From NCBI GenBank assembly GCA_964644025.1, contig CAZXVW010000119.1, positions 1-13,791 of the forward strand: a stretch of 13,791 bases of DNA, given 5' to 3'. Origin of the DNA: CAZXVW01 sp964644025. Lineage in GTDB: Bacteria; Acidobacteriota; Terriglobia; Bryobacterales; Bryobacteraceae. A program made the translations under genes and the position numbers. Shown one piece after another: positions 1-7,592 of this stretch. The notes under the pieces were generated by a model. It saw nothing but the letters and a program-made list of their open reading frames with translations, was not told where the DNA came from and searched no databases. Every line of letters begins with the position of its first letter. Positions within the stretch are counted from its first letter, which is position 1.

Positions 1-1
1 G

Positions 2-529
2 GAAAAGCTCGGGCAGAAGGCGTTCGCGGAGGTGTTCCGGCGCCCGCCGGAAACGACGCAGGAGATTCTTCACCCGGAAAAGTACCTCCACCCGGTGAAG
101 GTGAGAGCGCCGCCGCTGCCGCGACTGCGTCACCGGCGAACCTGCCGGAAACTCGTTGAGGGCCGTCTGGGCGAGTTCGATTACATGGTGCTGCTCCACC
201 AGTACGCCGGCCGGGAAACGGCCCGGCGCATCGCGCCGCACTGGCGAGCCGGAGCCTATCGCTTGCTGGAGCGGAAGAAGGACAAGGGAACCGTGCTCTT
301 GCAAGCCTCTGGTTGGGATTCCGCCGCCAGCGCGGCGGACTTCTTCCGCGCCTATCGCCGGGTGCTGCGGGGCAAGTGGAGCAAGATGGAAGTCAGCGAG
401 GACGCTCCGGCGCGGCTGGCCGGCGTCGGCGACGACGGCAATTTCTTGTTACTTGTCGCTGGGCGGAACGTCTACTGTGTCGAAGGGTTGAGGCGGCCCG
501 ACGATGTCAGGCCGATTCCCGTGCGGTAA
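2..529 (+). CDS. C-terminal part of an unrecognised protein (5' end outside window)
   Basis: The reading frame is open from the first bases of the window to a TAA at 527-529, so this is the 3' end of a longer gene; an internal ATG at 32 is not needed as a start. About 175 residues are visible. They begin with a stretch reading PPETTQEILHPEKYL, followed by a basic, proline-rich linker. Then come a predicted mixed helix/strand region (GAYRLLERKK, VLLQASGWDSAASAADFFRAY) and a final strand pair (FLLLVAGRNVYCVEG). The HPEKY element and the GWDSAASAADFF segment resemble large uncharacterised bacterial proteins with a metallopeptidase-like N-terminal half, but this is from memory and no catalytic motif is in view. 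No function is assigned. The next gene follows on the same strand after 85 bases and could be co-transcribed. Confidence 0.62.
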   Translation, partial: EKLGQKAFAEVFRRPPETTQEILHPEKYLHPVKVRAPPLPRLRHRRTCRKLVEGRLGEFDYMVLLHQYAGRETARRIAPHWRAGAYRLLERKKDKGTVLLQASGWDSAASAADFFRAYRRVLRGKWSKMEVSEDAPARLAGVGDDGNFLLLVAGRNVYCVEGLRRPDDVRPIPVR

Positions 530-600
530 ACTGAGCATGAGGGGGGTGGCCCGGCCCTCGAAACGAAGTCATGGCAGTAGAATTCATAGCTCTCGATATA

Positions 601-605
601 GGAGA
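601..605 (+). promoter_or_regulatory. Ribosome binding site supporting a TTG start
   Basis: GGAGA lies 9 bases before the TTG at 615-617. The codons after this TTG encode a textbook signal peptide (KRLLAACAVLCLLSLP). The upstream in-frame ATGs at 504 and 537 would add a basic, non-hydrophobic leader; the one at 504 would also overlap the preceding gene. Confidence 0.6.
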
Positions 606-614
606 CCGGTACCA

Positions 615-1130
615 TTGAAACGTTTGTTGGCGGCTTGTGCCGTATTATGCCTGCTGTCGCTCCCGGTCAGCGGGGCGAAGATACCTCGCAAAGCGCCGAA
701 ACTGACCTTCAAGCTGTCTAGCGGGAAGGAGCTCAGCCTGGAGCAGTTTCGGGGCAAGGTGATTGCGCTCGAATTTCTTCTCACCACCTGTCCGCACTGC
801 AAGCGCACCGCAGCCACAATGCAGCGGCTCTATGCGGAGTTCGGTCCCAAGGGGTTCCAGCCGCTCGGCATAGCGTTCAACGACAATGCGCTGAGGGACC
901 TTCCGGCCTATCTTCAGTCCGTCCGGGTGACTTACCCGGTGGGAGTGGCCGATCGGTACGCGGTTGTCGATTTCCTCCAGCACCCGATCCTGCTGACGAT
1001 GTGGACCCCCCAGTTGGTCATCATCGACAAGAAGGGGATCATCCGCTACCAGTATGCAGGCACGGACAAGTTCTTCCGTAACGAAGAGGAAAACCTGCGG
1101 AAGTTACTTCCCGTGCTGCTGAGCGAGTAG
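615..1130 (+). CDS. Secreted TlpA/ResA-like thioredoxin-fold protein
   Basis: A 171-residue protein of the TlpA/ResA/AhpC-TSA type, probably a thiol-disulfide oxidoreductase acting outside the cytoplasm. Residues 1-21 form a signal peptide (KR followed by a hydrophobic run ending near VSGA), with no lipobox cysteine. The thioredoxin fold follows: LSLEQFRGKVIALEFLLTTC ends on the first active-site cysteine, giving C59-P-H-C62. Later come the strand-loop TPQLVIIDKKG with the cis-proline expected opposite the active site, and a short C-terminal helix. CPHC is the DsbA-type dipeptide, whereas TlpA and ResA usually have CxPC or CEPC, so whether it reduces or oxidises cannot be told from sequence. 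The start is TTG at 615, chosen for its ribosome site and signal peptide; an ATG at 504 is the alternative. Partner proteins are not evident nearby. Confidence 0.85.
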   Translation: MKRLLAACAVLCLLSLPVSGAKIPRKAPKLTFKLSSGKELSLEQFRGKVIALEFLLTTCPHCKRTAATMQRLYAEFGPKGFQPLGIAFNDNALRDLPAYLQSVRVTYPVGVADRYAVVDFLQHPILLTMWTPQLVIIDKKGIIRYQYAGTDKFFRNEEENLRKLLPVLLSE

Positions 1131-1145
1131 CCCGGCCCTGCCGGG
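1131..1145 (+). terminator. GC-rich hairpin right after the thioredoxin gene
   Basis: CCCGGC and GCCGGG form a perfect 6-bp stem around a CCT loop, starting at the base after the stop codon. No T-run follows, so it is not a classical intrinsic terminator. It may still act as a 3' end stabiliser or weak terminator. Confidence 0.3.
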
Positions 1146-1286
1146 CGGCGGCCGGTGTCATCTGAGGTCCCGGACGCATGGTGGGCATCCGCAAGTTCCT
1201 CGCATCTGTTAACGGCCTTGCAGGCGCCCGGCGACAGTGACCAAATTCCGGTGTTTCTGAAAGCTTCAAGATACGGCGGCGTTTGC

Positions 1287-1364
1287 GCTCGCCGCGCCGC
1301 GGCGAGCCGCGAGTTGGCCGAACTCACCCGCACTTCGGCGCGCGGAAAAAACTGGTGAACAGTT
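1287..1364. repeat. Cluster of four consecutive stem-loops
   Basis: Four short inverted repeats follow each other. The first is a perfect 9-bp stem GCTCGCCGC/GCGGCGAGC with a 3-base loop (1287-1307). The second is GAGTT/AACTC with a 5-base loop (1311-1325). The third is CGCAC/GCGCG with one mismatch, closed by a TTCG tetraloop (1329-1342). The fourth is AACTG/CAGTT with a 5-base loop (1350-1364). A run of six A (1346-1351) sits between the third and fourth. The first stem is strong and the others alone would be unremarkable. A structured leader for the gene at 1498 or a small RNA are possibilities; no known riboswitch class was recognised. Confidence 0.4.
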
Positions 1365-1497
1365 GTCCTGTCCGCGGGTTGTTGGGAGGATCGTATTCCT
1401 GACGACGTTCTTGCCTGCGCCACGGCAACGGGGACCGGCGAGGATCGAGGCTGCAAGAGGCTTATAGAATGTAGGGGCAGGGAACGAAGGTAACGGC

Positions 1498-2616
1498 ATG
1501 GGAGATGGACTGTCGCGGAGAGAGATGATGGGCGCCGCCGGGGTGGCGGCGGCCGGGGCTGGGGCGGCGCGGGCGGCGCCGGCGGGCGGAACCGCAGGAG
1601 GGCTCGGGATGCCGGACGAAGGGCCGGAGACGCCGAAGCTGTGCCTGGGGATTTCGCCGCGGTCGCTGGATGCGGCGGCGATGCGGCGCGTGAAGCAGAT
1701 CGGCGTCAATCATGTACTGATGGGAGGCCCGCGGATTCCGTGGCAGGAAGCCGAGGTCCGTGCGCGCATGGAGCGGCTCAGACAAGGCGGACTGACGCTC
1801 GGCAACATGATGATTGGCGGGTTCCGGAATACCATCTACGGGAGGCCGGGGCGCGATGAAGAGATCGACAAGGTGCGGCAGTCGATCCGGGCGGCCGGCC
1901 GGGCGGGGCTGCCGGTCGTCGAGTACAACTTCTACGCCCACCGGGCCGTGGAAGGCTACTACGAGGAAACCGGGCGCGGCGGAGCGGGGCTGACGGCGTT
2001 CGATGCCGACCGGATCCGGGACCTGCCGCCGGTGCCTTCAGAAGGCGTGCACAGCCTGGAGGAGATGTGGCGCAATATCACCTATTTCTTGAAAGCGGTG
2101 GTGCCGGCGGCCGAGGAGGCCGGCGTGCGCCTGGCGCTGCATCCGAATGATCCGCCGGTGGCGACCAGCCGCGGTTCCGGGCAGATCATGGCCAGCCTGG
2201 AGGGGTGGAAGCGGCTGATCGAAATCGTGCCCAGCCCGGCGAACGGGATCACCTACGATTGCGGGGTGACGCGAGAGATGGGTGAGGACCCGGTGGCGGT
2301 GTGCCGGTATTTTGGTAGCCGGGACCGGATCAACCACGTGCATTTCCGCAACGTGCGCGTGCAGGTGCCCCATGATAAATACACCGAGGTGTTTCCGGAC
2401 AACGGCGAAGTGGACATGTTCGCGGTGATGCGCGAGCTGGTGCGGCAAAAATACCGGGGTTTGATCTACCCGGAACACCCGCGGGCGCTCGACGCTGACC
2501 GCGAGCGACCCGGTTTCCGGTCGTACTATCCGGGCGGTGGCGGCTACACGGGCCTCGTTTACAACGTGGCTTACGCGCGGGCGATGCTGCAGGCGGCGCT
2601 GGCGATGGAGGCGTAA
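1498..2616 (+). CDS. Mannonate-dehydratase-like (UxuA family) protein with Tat-type signal
   Basis: A 372-residue TIM-barrel protein of the UxuA-like/xylose-isomerase-like group. UxuA converts D-mannonate to 2-keto-3-deoxygluconate in uronate breakdown. Family hallmarks are LHPNDPP (214-220, H215), ITYDCG (251-256, C255), HVHFRNV (280-286) and YPEHPR (324-329), which match the UxuA metal-site segments HPDDPP, the conserved Cys, HxR and PDHGR. E326 stands where the canonical enzyme has Asp. The N-terminus reads SRREMMGAAGVAAAGAGAA (residues 6-24), a twin-arginine signal, which is unusual because UxuA is cytoplasmic. The ATG at 1498 has GAAGG upstream at moderate spacing. The gene converges on the M23 gene with a 21-base gap and there is no uronate operon beside it. 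It may be a periplasmic sugar isomerase or epimerase rather than a true mannonate dehydratase. Confidence 0.8.
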   Translation: MGDGLSRREMMGAAGVAAAGAGAARAAPAGGTAGGLGMPDEGPETPKLCLGISPRSLDAAAMRRVKQIGVNHVLMGGPRIPWQEAEVRARMERLRQGGLTLGNMMIGGFRNTIYGRPGRDEEIDKVRQSIRAAGRAGLPVVEYNFYAHRAVEGYYEETGRGGAGLTAFDADRIRDLPPVPSEGVHSLEEMWRNITYFLKAVVPAAEEAGVRLALHPNDPPVATSRGSGQIMASLEGWKRLIEIVPSPANGITYDCGVTREMGEDPVAVCRYFGSRDRINHVHFRNVRVQVPHDKYTEVFPDNGEVDMFAVMRELVRQKYRGLIYPEHPRALDADRERPGFRSYYPGGGGYTGLVYNVAYARAMLQAALAMEA

Positions 2617-2637
2617 TCCGGGCGAGCCGGGAGCAGC

Positions 2638-3921
2638 TCAGGGGACTGAGCGGGGGCCGGCGGCAGGTGACGGCGCGGCGGCGAGAATGGGTCCGGCCGG
2701 CAGGCCGGTTTCCATCTGGGTCCGGTAACGATCGCGAACGGCGGCGAAGGCCGGGAGCTGTTGCGGGCTGATCTTCGAGGCCGGCGGCAGACGGAGCCGC
2801 TCGAAATTCTTAAACCGGCCGTGCTGGAGAAGGCGAAAATCCAGGTGCGGGCCGGTGGCCAGGCCGGTAGAGCCGACCAGGCCGATGCGCTGCCCCTGCT
2901 TGACGCGCTGGCCGACGCGAACGAGGCGGCGGGAAAGGTGCAGGTACTCGGTCATGAAGCCGTTGGCGTGCCGGATCTTGATGACGTTGCCGCCGCCGCC
3001 GCTGCGGCCGGAGAAGACAACGCGGCCGTCGGCGACGCTGTAGACAGGAGTGCCGGTGGGAGCGGCATAGTCGGTGCCGTAATGCGGGCGGTAGACTTTC
3101 AGGATCGGATGCAGCCGGCGGTAAGAGAAATGGGAACTCACCCGGGCGCTGAATTTCAGCGGTGAACGCAGGAAAGCGGACTGGAGCGAACTGCCGTCGC
3201 GGGAATAGTAATAAGGCTTGCCGTCCGGGCCGGGGAACAGGTAAGCATCATAAACGGTGCCGGCGTTGTTATATTCGGCGGCGAGAATGCGCTGGTAGGT
3301 GGGCGGGGTGCCGTTGGCGTAATATTTCTTCTCGACCAGCAGGCAAAACGTATCGCCCGGGCGCGGATCCTTGTAAAAGTCCAGGCGCCAGGCGAAGATT
3401 TCGGCCATGCGAATGGCCAGCTCGGGGCGTTCGCCGGCGCGGGTCATGCTGTCGAACAGCGAGCCGCGGAGGGTGCCGCGGACGGTGACGCGGCCGATGA
3501 CACCCGGGACGTCAACCACGGCGGCGGTGAAGCTTTCCGCTGAGCGAGACAGGCGAAGCTGGCGATCGGCGTCGATGAGGTAGTCGAGCGCCTCCAACTC
3601 GCCGGATGCGGTGCGGGTGAGGGTGAGTTTCCGGCCGGCGCGGAATTTTTTGACGTCGAAAGCCTTCCGGATGGCCGTGATGGCCTGGAAGCGCGCTGGC
3701 TGCTCAATGCCGGCGCGAATCAGCAGAGCCTCCAGGTTATCGCCGCGGCGGAAGGTGAGCTCCAACGTGGTGAACGCCGGCGGTTGAGGTGCGACGACGG
3801 CCGCTGCCGCCGGGTCGGGCGGAGCCGGGCGCCGGAAGCCCCACCAGGATAGGGCTGCAACGCTGACTGCTACCGCAGCGCTTGCTGCCAGTCCGATCTT
3901 CACGCGCCGGGTGAAGTTCAT
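2638..3921 (-). CDS. Membrane-anchored M23 metallopeptidase (MepM/YebA-like)
   Basis: A 427-residue murein endopeptidase-like protein that should cut peptidoglycan peptide cross-links in the periplasm. Residues 1-28 hold a basic start and one hydrophobic helix; 32-50 are Pro/Ala-rich linker. Residues 52-150 form the OapA/LysM-like domain seen in MepM (LELTFRRGDNLEALLIRAG onward), followed by the family's middle domain. The M23 (LytM) domain spans about 255-375: H280-Y-G-T-D284 is the zinc motif, H328 lies in YLHLS, and the last motif is H359-L-D361 in GPHLDF. Canonical M23 enzymes have HxH, so Asp replaces the second histidine, a zinc ligand in LytM; Asp could still bind zinc. The C-terminal 50 residues are Pro/Ala-rich. 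Start: ATG at 3921 puts the membrane helix at the N-terminus; an in-frame ATG at 4002 would add 27 basic residues. The gene is divergent from the GH127 gene across 227 bases. Confidence 0.88.
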   Translation of the reverse strand: MNFTRRVKIGLAASAAVAVSVAALSWWGFRRPAPPDPAAAAVVAPQPPAFTTLELTFRRGDNLEALLIRAGIEQPARFQAITAIRKAFDVKKFRAGRKLTLTRTASGELEALDYLIDADRQLRLSRSAESFTAAVVDVPGVIGRVTVRGTLRGSLFDSMTRAGERPELAIRMAEIFAWRLDFYKDPRPGDTFCLLVEKKYYANGTPPTYQRILAAEYNNAGTVYDAYLFPGPDGKPYYYSRDGSSLQSAFLRSPLKFSARVSSHFSYRRLHPILKVYRPHYGTDYAAPTGTPVYSVADGRVVFSGRSGGGGNVIKIRHANGFMTEYLHLSRRLVRVGQRVKQGQRIGLVGSTGLATGPHLDFRLLQHGRFKNFERLRLPPASKISPQQLPAFAAVRDRYRTQMETGLPAGPILAAAPSPAAGPRSVP

Positions 3922-4133
3922 CGCACCATTTTCCACCGGCCGGCGGGAGCGGGTCAACCGAACAGAGCACGGTTGGCAGAACAGCGTGGGGGTGCGGTAC
4001 AACAGTCATGAGTCAGCCGCGCTACGGCATAAGTTGTGCCGGCGCGATCGCTGGACCGCCAGCCGCGAGACATCTACGGTTAACCGGAGGGTTCCTGGAC
4101 CACCATAATTCCACGCCGGCTGGCAGGTTCGAT

Positions 4134-4139
4134 GGGAGG
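4134..4139 (+). promoter_or_regulatory. Strong ribosome binding site of the GH127 gene
   Basis: GGGAGG sits 9 bases before the ATG at 4149 and fixes that start. The rest of the divergent gap (3922-4148) holds a weak promoter-like pair, TTGGCA at 3973 and TACAAC at 3998 with 19-base spacing, which I regard as suggestive only. Confidence 0.65.
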
Positions 4140-4148
4140 TCAGGTTGA

Positions 4149-6722
4149 ATGAAGCGTTCAGGCAAGTACGGGCTGGCGCCGGGGGCCGGCGTGCTGGCCG
4201 CCGGCTTGCTGGTGGGGCTGTCGGCGGGCGCGGCCCTGGCGGCTGAAACCACCGTTCGAATGGCGCCCGCGCCGCCGGCCGGGCACGGCAATGATTTCTA
4301 CACCGGGAACCGGGCGCCGCTGGCCGCGCGGCGGCTGATCAAGCTGCCGATCGGCAGCATCCGGCCGGAAGGATGGGTGCGGCGCCAACTGGAGTTGATG
4401 GCCGACGGGTTTACCGGGCACCTTCCCGAGGTCAGCCGCTTTTGTCACTACGATGGCAGCGCCTGGACCACGCCCGGCGGCGCGGGCAAATTCGGCTGGG
4501 AAGAAGTTCCGTACTGGTTGCGAGGGTTCTTTGATCTGGGCCTCATCCTCAACGACGACCAGATCCTCGGCCAGGCGAAACGGTGGGTGGAGGCCGTGCT
4601 GGCCAGTCAGCGGCCGGATGGCTATTTCGGCAGCCGCGAGAACCTCCGGGGGGAACATTACCGGTTCCGGATTCTGCAGTACCCGCACGCGCCGGACCTG
4701 TGGCCCAACATGGTGATGCTGTATCCGCTGCGCTCGCTTTATGAGGCGACCGGGGACAAGCGGGTGCTGGCGTTCATGACGAAATACTTCCAGTGGCAGA
4801 GCAGGATTCCGATCGAAGATTTGCTCCCGATGACCTGGGCCAGATGGCGGGCCGGCGACAACCTGGACAGCATCTACTGGCTGTACAACCGGACCGGCGA
4901 AGGCTGGCTGCTGGATCTGGCCAGGGTCAACCACGAACGGACGGCGGACTGGACGGGCGGAATCCCGACCTGGCATGTGGTGAATATCGCGGAATGTTTC
5001 CGGGAGCCGGGGCAGTTCTATCAGCAAACCCACGACGTGCGCTACCTGAAGGCGACCGAGCGGAACTATGACCTGGTGCGCGGCATCTACGGTCAGGTGC
5101 CGGGCGGTATGTACGCCGGCGACGAGAACGCCCGGCCCGGGTTTACCGGCCCGCGGCAGGGCACCGAAACGTGCGCCATGGTGGAGATGATGCACAGCGC
5201 CGAGATGCTGCTCGGGATCACCGGCAATCCCGTCTGGGCGGACCGGGCCGAGGACGTGGCCTTCAATTCGCTGCCGGCGGCGATGACGCCGGATCTCAAG
5301 GGCCTGCATTACCTGACGGCGCCGAACCTGGTGCAGCTCACGCGGACCAGCAAGTCGCCGATGCTGCAAAACGGCGGCGACATGCTCTCCTACAACCCGC
5401 ACCAGTACCGCTGCTGCCAGCACAACGTGAGTTTCGGCTGGCCTTACTTCGCCGAGCATTTGTGGATGGCCACGCCGGACAACGGACTGAGTCCGGTTTT
5501 CTACGCGGCCAGCAAGGTCACGGCCAAAGTGGGCGACGGGACTGAGGTCAGCATCACCGAGAGTACCGACTATCCGTTCGGGGAAACGGTAACCTTCCAG
5601 ATCGCGGCGCCGAAGCCGGTGCGTTTCCCCCTGACCTTGCGCATTCCCAGATGGTGTGAGAACCCGGCGGTGAGCGTGAACGGCAAGCCGGTGAAGCTGC
5701 CCCGTCCGGCGCGCGGATGGGCCATCATCGAACGCAGGTGGCATTCGGGGGATGAGGTGCGTCTCGAGCTGCCGATGAAGATCACCACCACGCTGTGGGC
5801 GAACAACAGGAATACGATGTCGGTTCACCGCGGGCCGCTGAGCTTTTCGCTCAAGATCGGCGAACGGTGGGAGCGGAAGGGGGGCACGGACAAATGGCCG
5901 GGCTACGAGGTGCTTCCGGCGACGCCCTGGAACTACGGCCTGGTGGTTGACGAAAGCAATCCCGCCGCTTCTTTCCAGGTGGTGCAGCGGAAGGGCGCGC
6001 TCGCGCCGCAGCCGTTCACCGTGGATGACGCGCCCATCCTGCTGCGCGCCCGGGGCAAGCGGATTCCGGAGTGGGGCCTGGAGCCGAATGGTTTGATCGA
6101 GGAGGTGCAGCCGGGCCCGGTCCGCTCGAACGAACCCGTGGGAGAGATTACGCTGATTCCGATGGGCTGCGCGCGACTTCGCATTTCTTCGTTCCCGGTG
6201 ATTGGGGAGGGAGCGGACGCCCGCCGGTGGAAAGAGAACGTGCCGCTGGCCATGGCCTCCTACAGTACGTATCTGGAGCCTCCGGCGGCGATGAATGACG
6301 GGTTGGCGCCCCGGAGTTCAGCGGACCGGAGCATTCCGCGCTTCACCTGGTCGAGCTACAAGGGCGTGGTGGGATACTGGGAGCGGTCCCGGTTGACGGG
6401 CGCCTTTCGCCGGGAGGCTTCGAGCGGCCACGAGTGGGTGGAATACCTGTACTCGCGCCCCATCCGCGCCTCCGCCTGCGAGGTTTACTGGGTGGACGAG
6501 CAGGTCGTGGGCGGGCCGTGCCGGCTGCCGGCGTCCTGGCGCCTGCTGTGGCGCGACGGCGAGCGCTGGCGGCCAGTGGAGAACACCACCGCGTATGAGA
6601 CCATGAAGGATGCCTTCAGCCGCGTTGAATTCCAGCCCGTGGAGACGATGGGATTGCGGATCGAGGTGGAATTACAACGGCGCCGTTCCGGCGGGATTCT
6701 CGAGTGGCGCGTGTTGGAATGA
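4149..6722 (+). CDS. Secreted GH127/DUF1680 beta-L-arabinofuranosidase-like enzyme
   Basis: An 857-residue exported glycoside hydrolase. Residues 1-32 form a signal peptide ending near ALAAE. The (alpha/alpha)6 barrel of GH127 (former DUF1680) spans about 60-445 and a beta-sandwich about 450-570. The signature metal and catalytic residues are present: E340-T-C342 in GTETCA and C422-C423 in YRCCQHN. In the Bifidobacterium enzyme HypBA1 the equivalents are E338, C340, C417 and C418, which bind zinc, with C417 as nucleophile. RPDGYFG (155-161) is also typical of the family. The C-terminal part (about 700-857) contains WVEYLYSRPIRASACEVYW and a closing GLRIEVELQ strand, resembling a discoidin (F5/8 type C) carbohydrate-binding module. 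The likely substrate is arabinofuranosyl residues of plant polysaccharides or glycoproteins, but GH127 relatives vary. The gene stands alone, divergent from the M23 gene. Confidence 0.9.
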   Translation: MKRSGKYGLAPGAGVLAAGLLVGLSAGAALAAETTVRMAPAPPAGHGNDFYTGNRAPLAARRLIKLPIGSIRPEGWVRRQLELMADGFTGHLPEVSRFCHYDGSAWTTPGGAGKFGWEEVPYWLRGFFDLGLILNDDQILGQAKRWVEAVLASQRPDGYFGSRENLRGEHYRFRILQYPHAPDLWPNMVMLYPLRSLYEATGDKRVLAFMTKYFQWQSRIPIEDLLPMTWARWRAGDNLDSIYWLYNRTGEGWLLDLARVNHERTADWTGGIPTWHVVNIAECFREPGQFYQQTHDVRYLKATERNYDLVRGIYGQVPGGMYAGDENARPGFTGPRQGTETCAMVEMMHSAEMLLGITGNPVWADRAEDVAFNSLPAAMTPDLKGLHYLTAPNLVQLTRTSKSPMLQNGGDMLSYNPHQYRCCQHNVSFGWPYFAEHLWMATPDNGLSPVFYAASKVTAKVGDGTEVSITESTDYPFGETVTFQIAAPKPVRFPLTLRIPRWCENPAVSVNGKPVKLPRPARGWAIIERRWHSGDEVRLELPMKITTTLWANNRNTMSVHRGPLSFSLKIGERWERKGGTDKWPGYEVLPATPWNYGLVVDESNPAASFQVVQRKGALAPQPFTVDDAPILLRARGKRIPEWGLEPNGLIEEVQPGPVRSNEPVGEITLIPMGCARLRISSFPVIGEGADARRWKENVPLAMASYSTYLEPPAAMNDGLAPRSSADRSIPRFTWSSYKGVVGYWERSRLTGAFRREASSGHEWVEYLYSRPIRASACEVYWVDEQVVGGPCRLPASWRLLWRDGERWRPVENTTAYETMKDAFSRVEFQPVETMGLRIEVELQRRRSGGILEWRVLE

Positions 6723-6851
6723 GAGGCGCGGCGAGCCGACGGGCACCAGCGCCGCACCCGGCTGCTGTCGGCCGCTGCCCGGAAGTCCAGCAGAGCCCGC
6801 CGTACCGGTGACGCGTTGGAAACAGGGGTTCGGAACACTCCGGACTGCCGG

Positions 6852-7592
6852 TCAAGCGCCAACGGCCAGGCGGGCGGCCAGCGTCTCCGGCAAGCCTGCC
6901 GCGAGGATCTTGCGCTGCGCTTCATGGACGTTGTAGGCGCTGCGCTTGTACAGCACCAGACGATCGTCAGCATCATAGATGGCGTATGCGGCGCGGGGGT
7001 CGCCGTCGCGCGGCTGGCCGACCGAACCCGGGTTGATCAGCGCCGCGTAGTTGTCCGAAAGCGGAAATTCGCGAGTGTGTTGCCCCTCGGCCACCGGTTC
7101 AATCCATTGAGTTCCGTGGCCGTGAATCAGAAAGCCACCCTGCACGTGGGTGTGCCCGAAAAACGAGACCGGCGCGGCCAGGTAGCCCCGCAGGCGGGCG
7201 GCGTCCTCCGTGGTAACCAGGTACTCGTCTTCATCGAGCGGAGAGCCGTGCAGAATCTGGAAGCGGTCCACCCGCAGGGGTCCCTGCGGCAGTGAACGAA
7301 GGTAACCAGCGTTGACAGGGGTCAGCTCCCGCTGTGTCCATAGGATTGCCTCACGGGCGGCCGGGTTGAACCACTCCAGGTCCGGCGAGCCGACGGCGGC
7401 CTTGTCATGGTTTCCACGCACGACGAGGTGGGCGTGGGAGCGCACCCACGCGGTGGCGGCGTTGGGGTCGGCGCCGTAGCCGACCAGGTCGCCGCAGCAG
7501 AGCACCTGGTCATAGGCGCCGCCGGCGTCGGCGAGGATCGCCTCGAGCGCCTCCCAGTTGGCGTGAATGTCACTGAGGATCAGGTAGCGCAC
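6852..7592 (-). CDS. YfcE-like calcineurin-type metallophosphoesterase
   Basis: A 246-residue soluble protein with a complete calcineurin-like metal site: S-D8-I-H10 at the N-terminus, G-D35 in CCGDLVGYGADPN, G-N61-H62-D, H115 in ILHGSP, and GHTH at 146-149. The segment NPGSVGQPRDGDPRAAY (187-203) is typical of the small Metallophos_2 group (YfcE and archaeal MJ0936 relatives), which split phosphodiester bonds; the natural substrate is unknown. The start is GTG at 7592 (VRYLILSDIH). The frame stays open upstream to 8030, but that part is the shadow of the neighbouring gene. A GGAGG lies about 16 bases upstream, rather far. The start overlaps the end of the upstream phosphoesterase by 13 bases, so translation is probably coupled. 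Confidence 0.85.
   Translation of the reverse strand: MRYLILSDIHANWEALEAILADAGGAYDQVLCCGDLVGYGADPNAATAWVRSHAHLVVRGNHDKAAVGSPDLEWFNPAAREAILWTQRELTPVNAGYLRSLPQGPLRVDRFQILHGSPLDEDEYLVTTEDAARLRGYLAAPVSFFGHTHVQGGFLIHGHGTQWIEPVAEGQHTREFPLSDNYAALINPGSVGQPRDGDPRAAYAIYDADDRLVLYKRSAYNVHEAQRKILAAGLPETLAARLAVGA

Larger units (their letters stand above)
1131..1497. other. 367-base gap without a convincing gene
   Basis: Open frames here on both strands (for example minus 1046-1456 and plus 1155-1358) show no recognisable domain and no good ribosome site. The gap holds a hairpin at its left edge, the stem-loop cluster at 1287-1364, and near its right end a TAGAAT at 1465-1470 that could be a -10 box for the gene at 1498. 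No matching -35 is seen. Confidence 0.5.

Noticed and set aside
1046..1456. 136-codon minus-strand open frame across the end of the thioredoxin gene
   Set aside because: Overlaps a supported gene, is rich in Arg, Ser and Pro, and shows no domain.
4158..5828. 556-codon open frame on the minus strand inside the GH127 gene
   Set aside because: It is antisense to a gene with clear catalytic motifs; composition is Arg/His/Pro-rich and no domain is seen. Such frames are expected at high GC.
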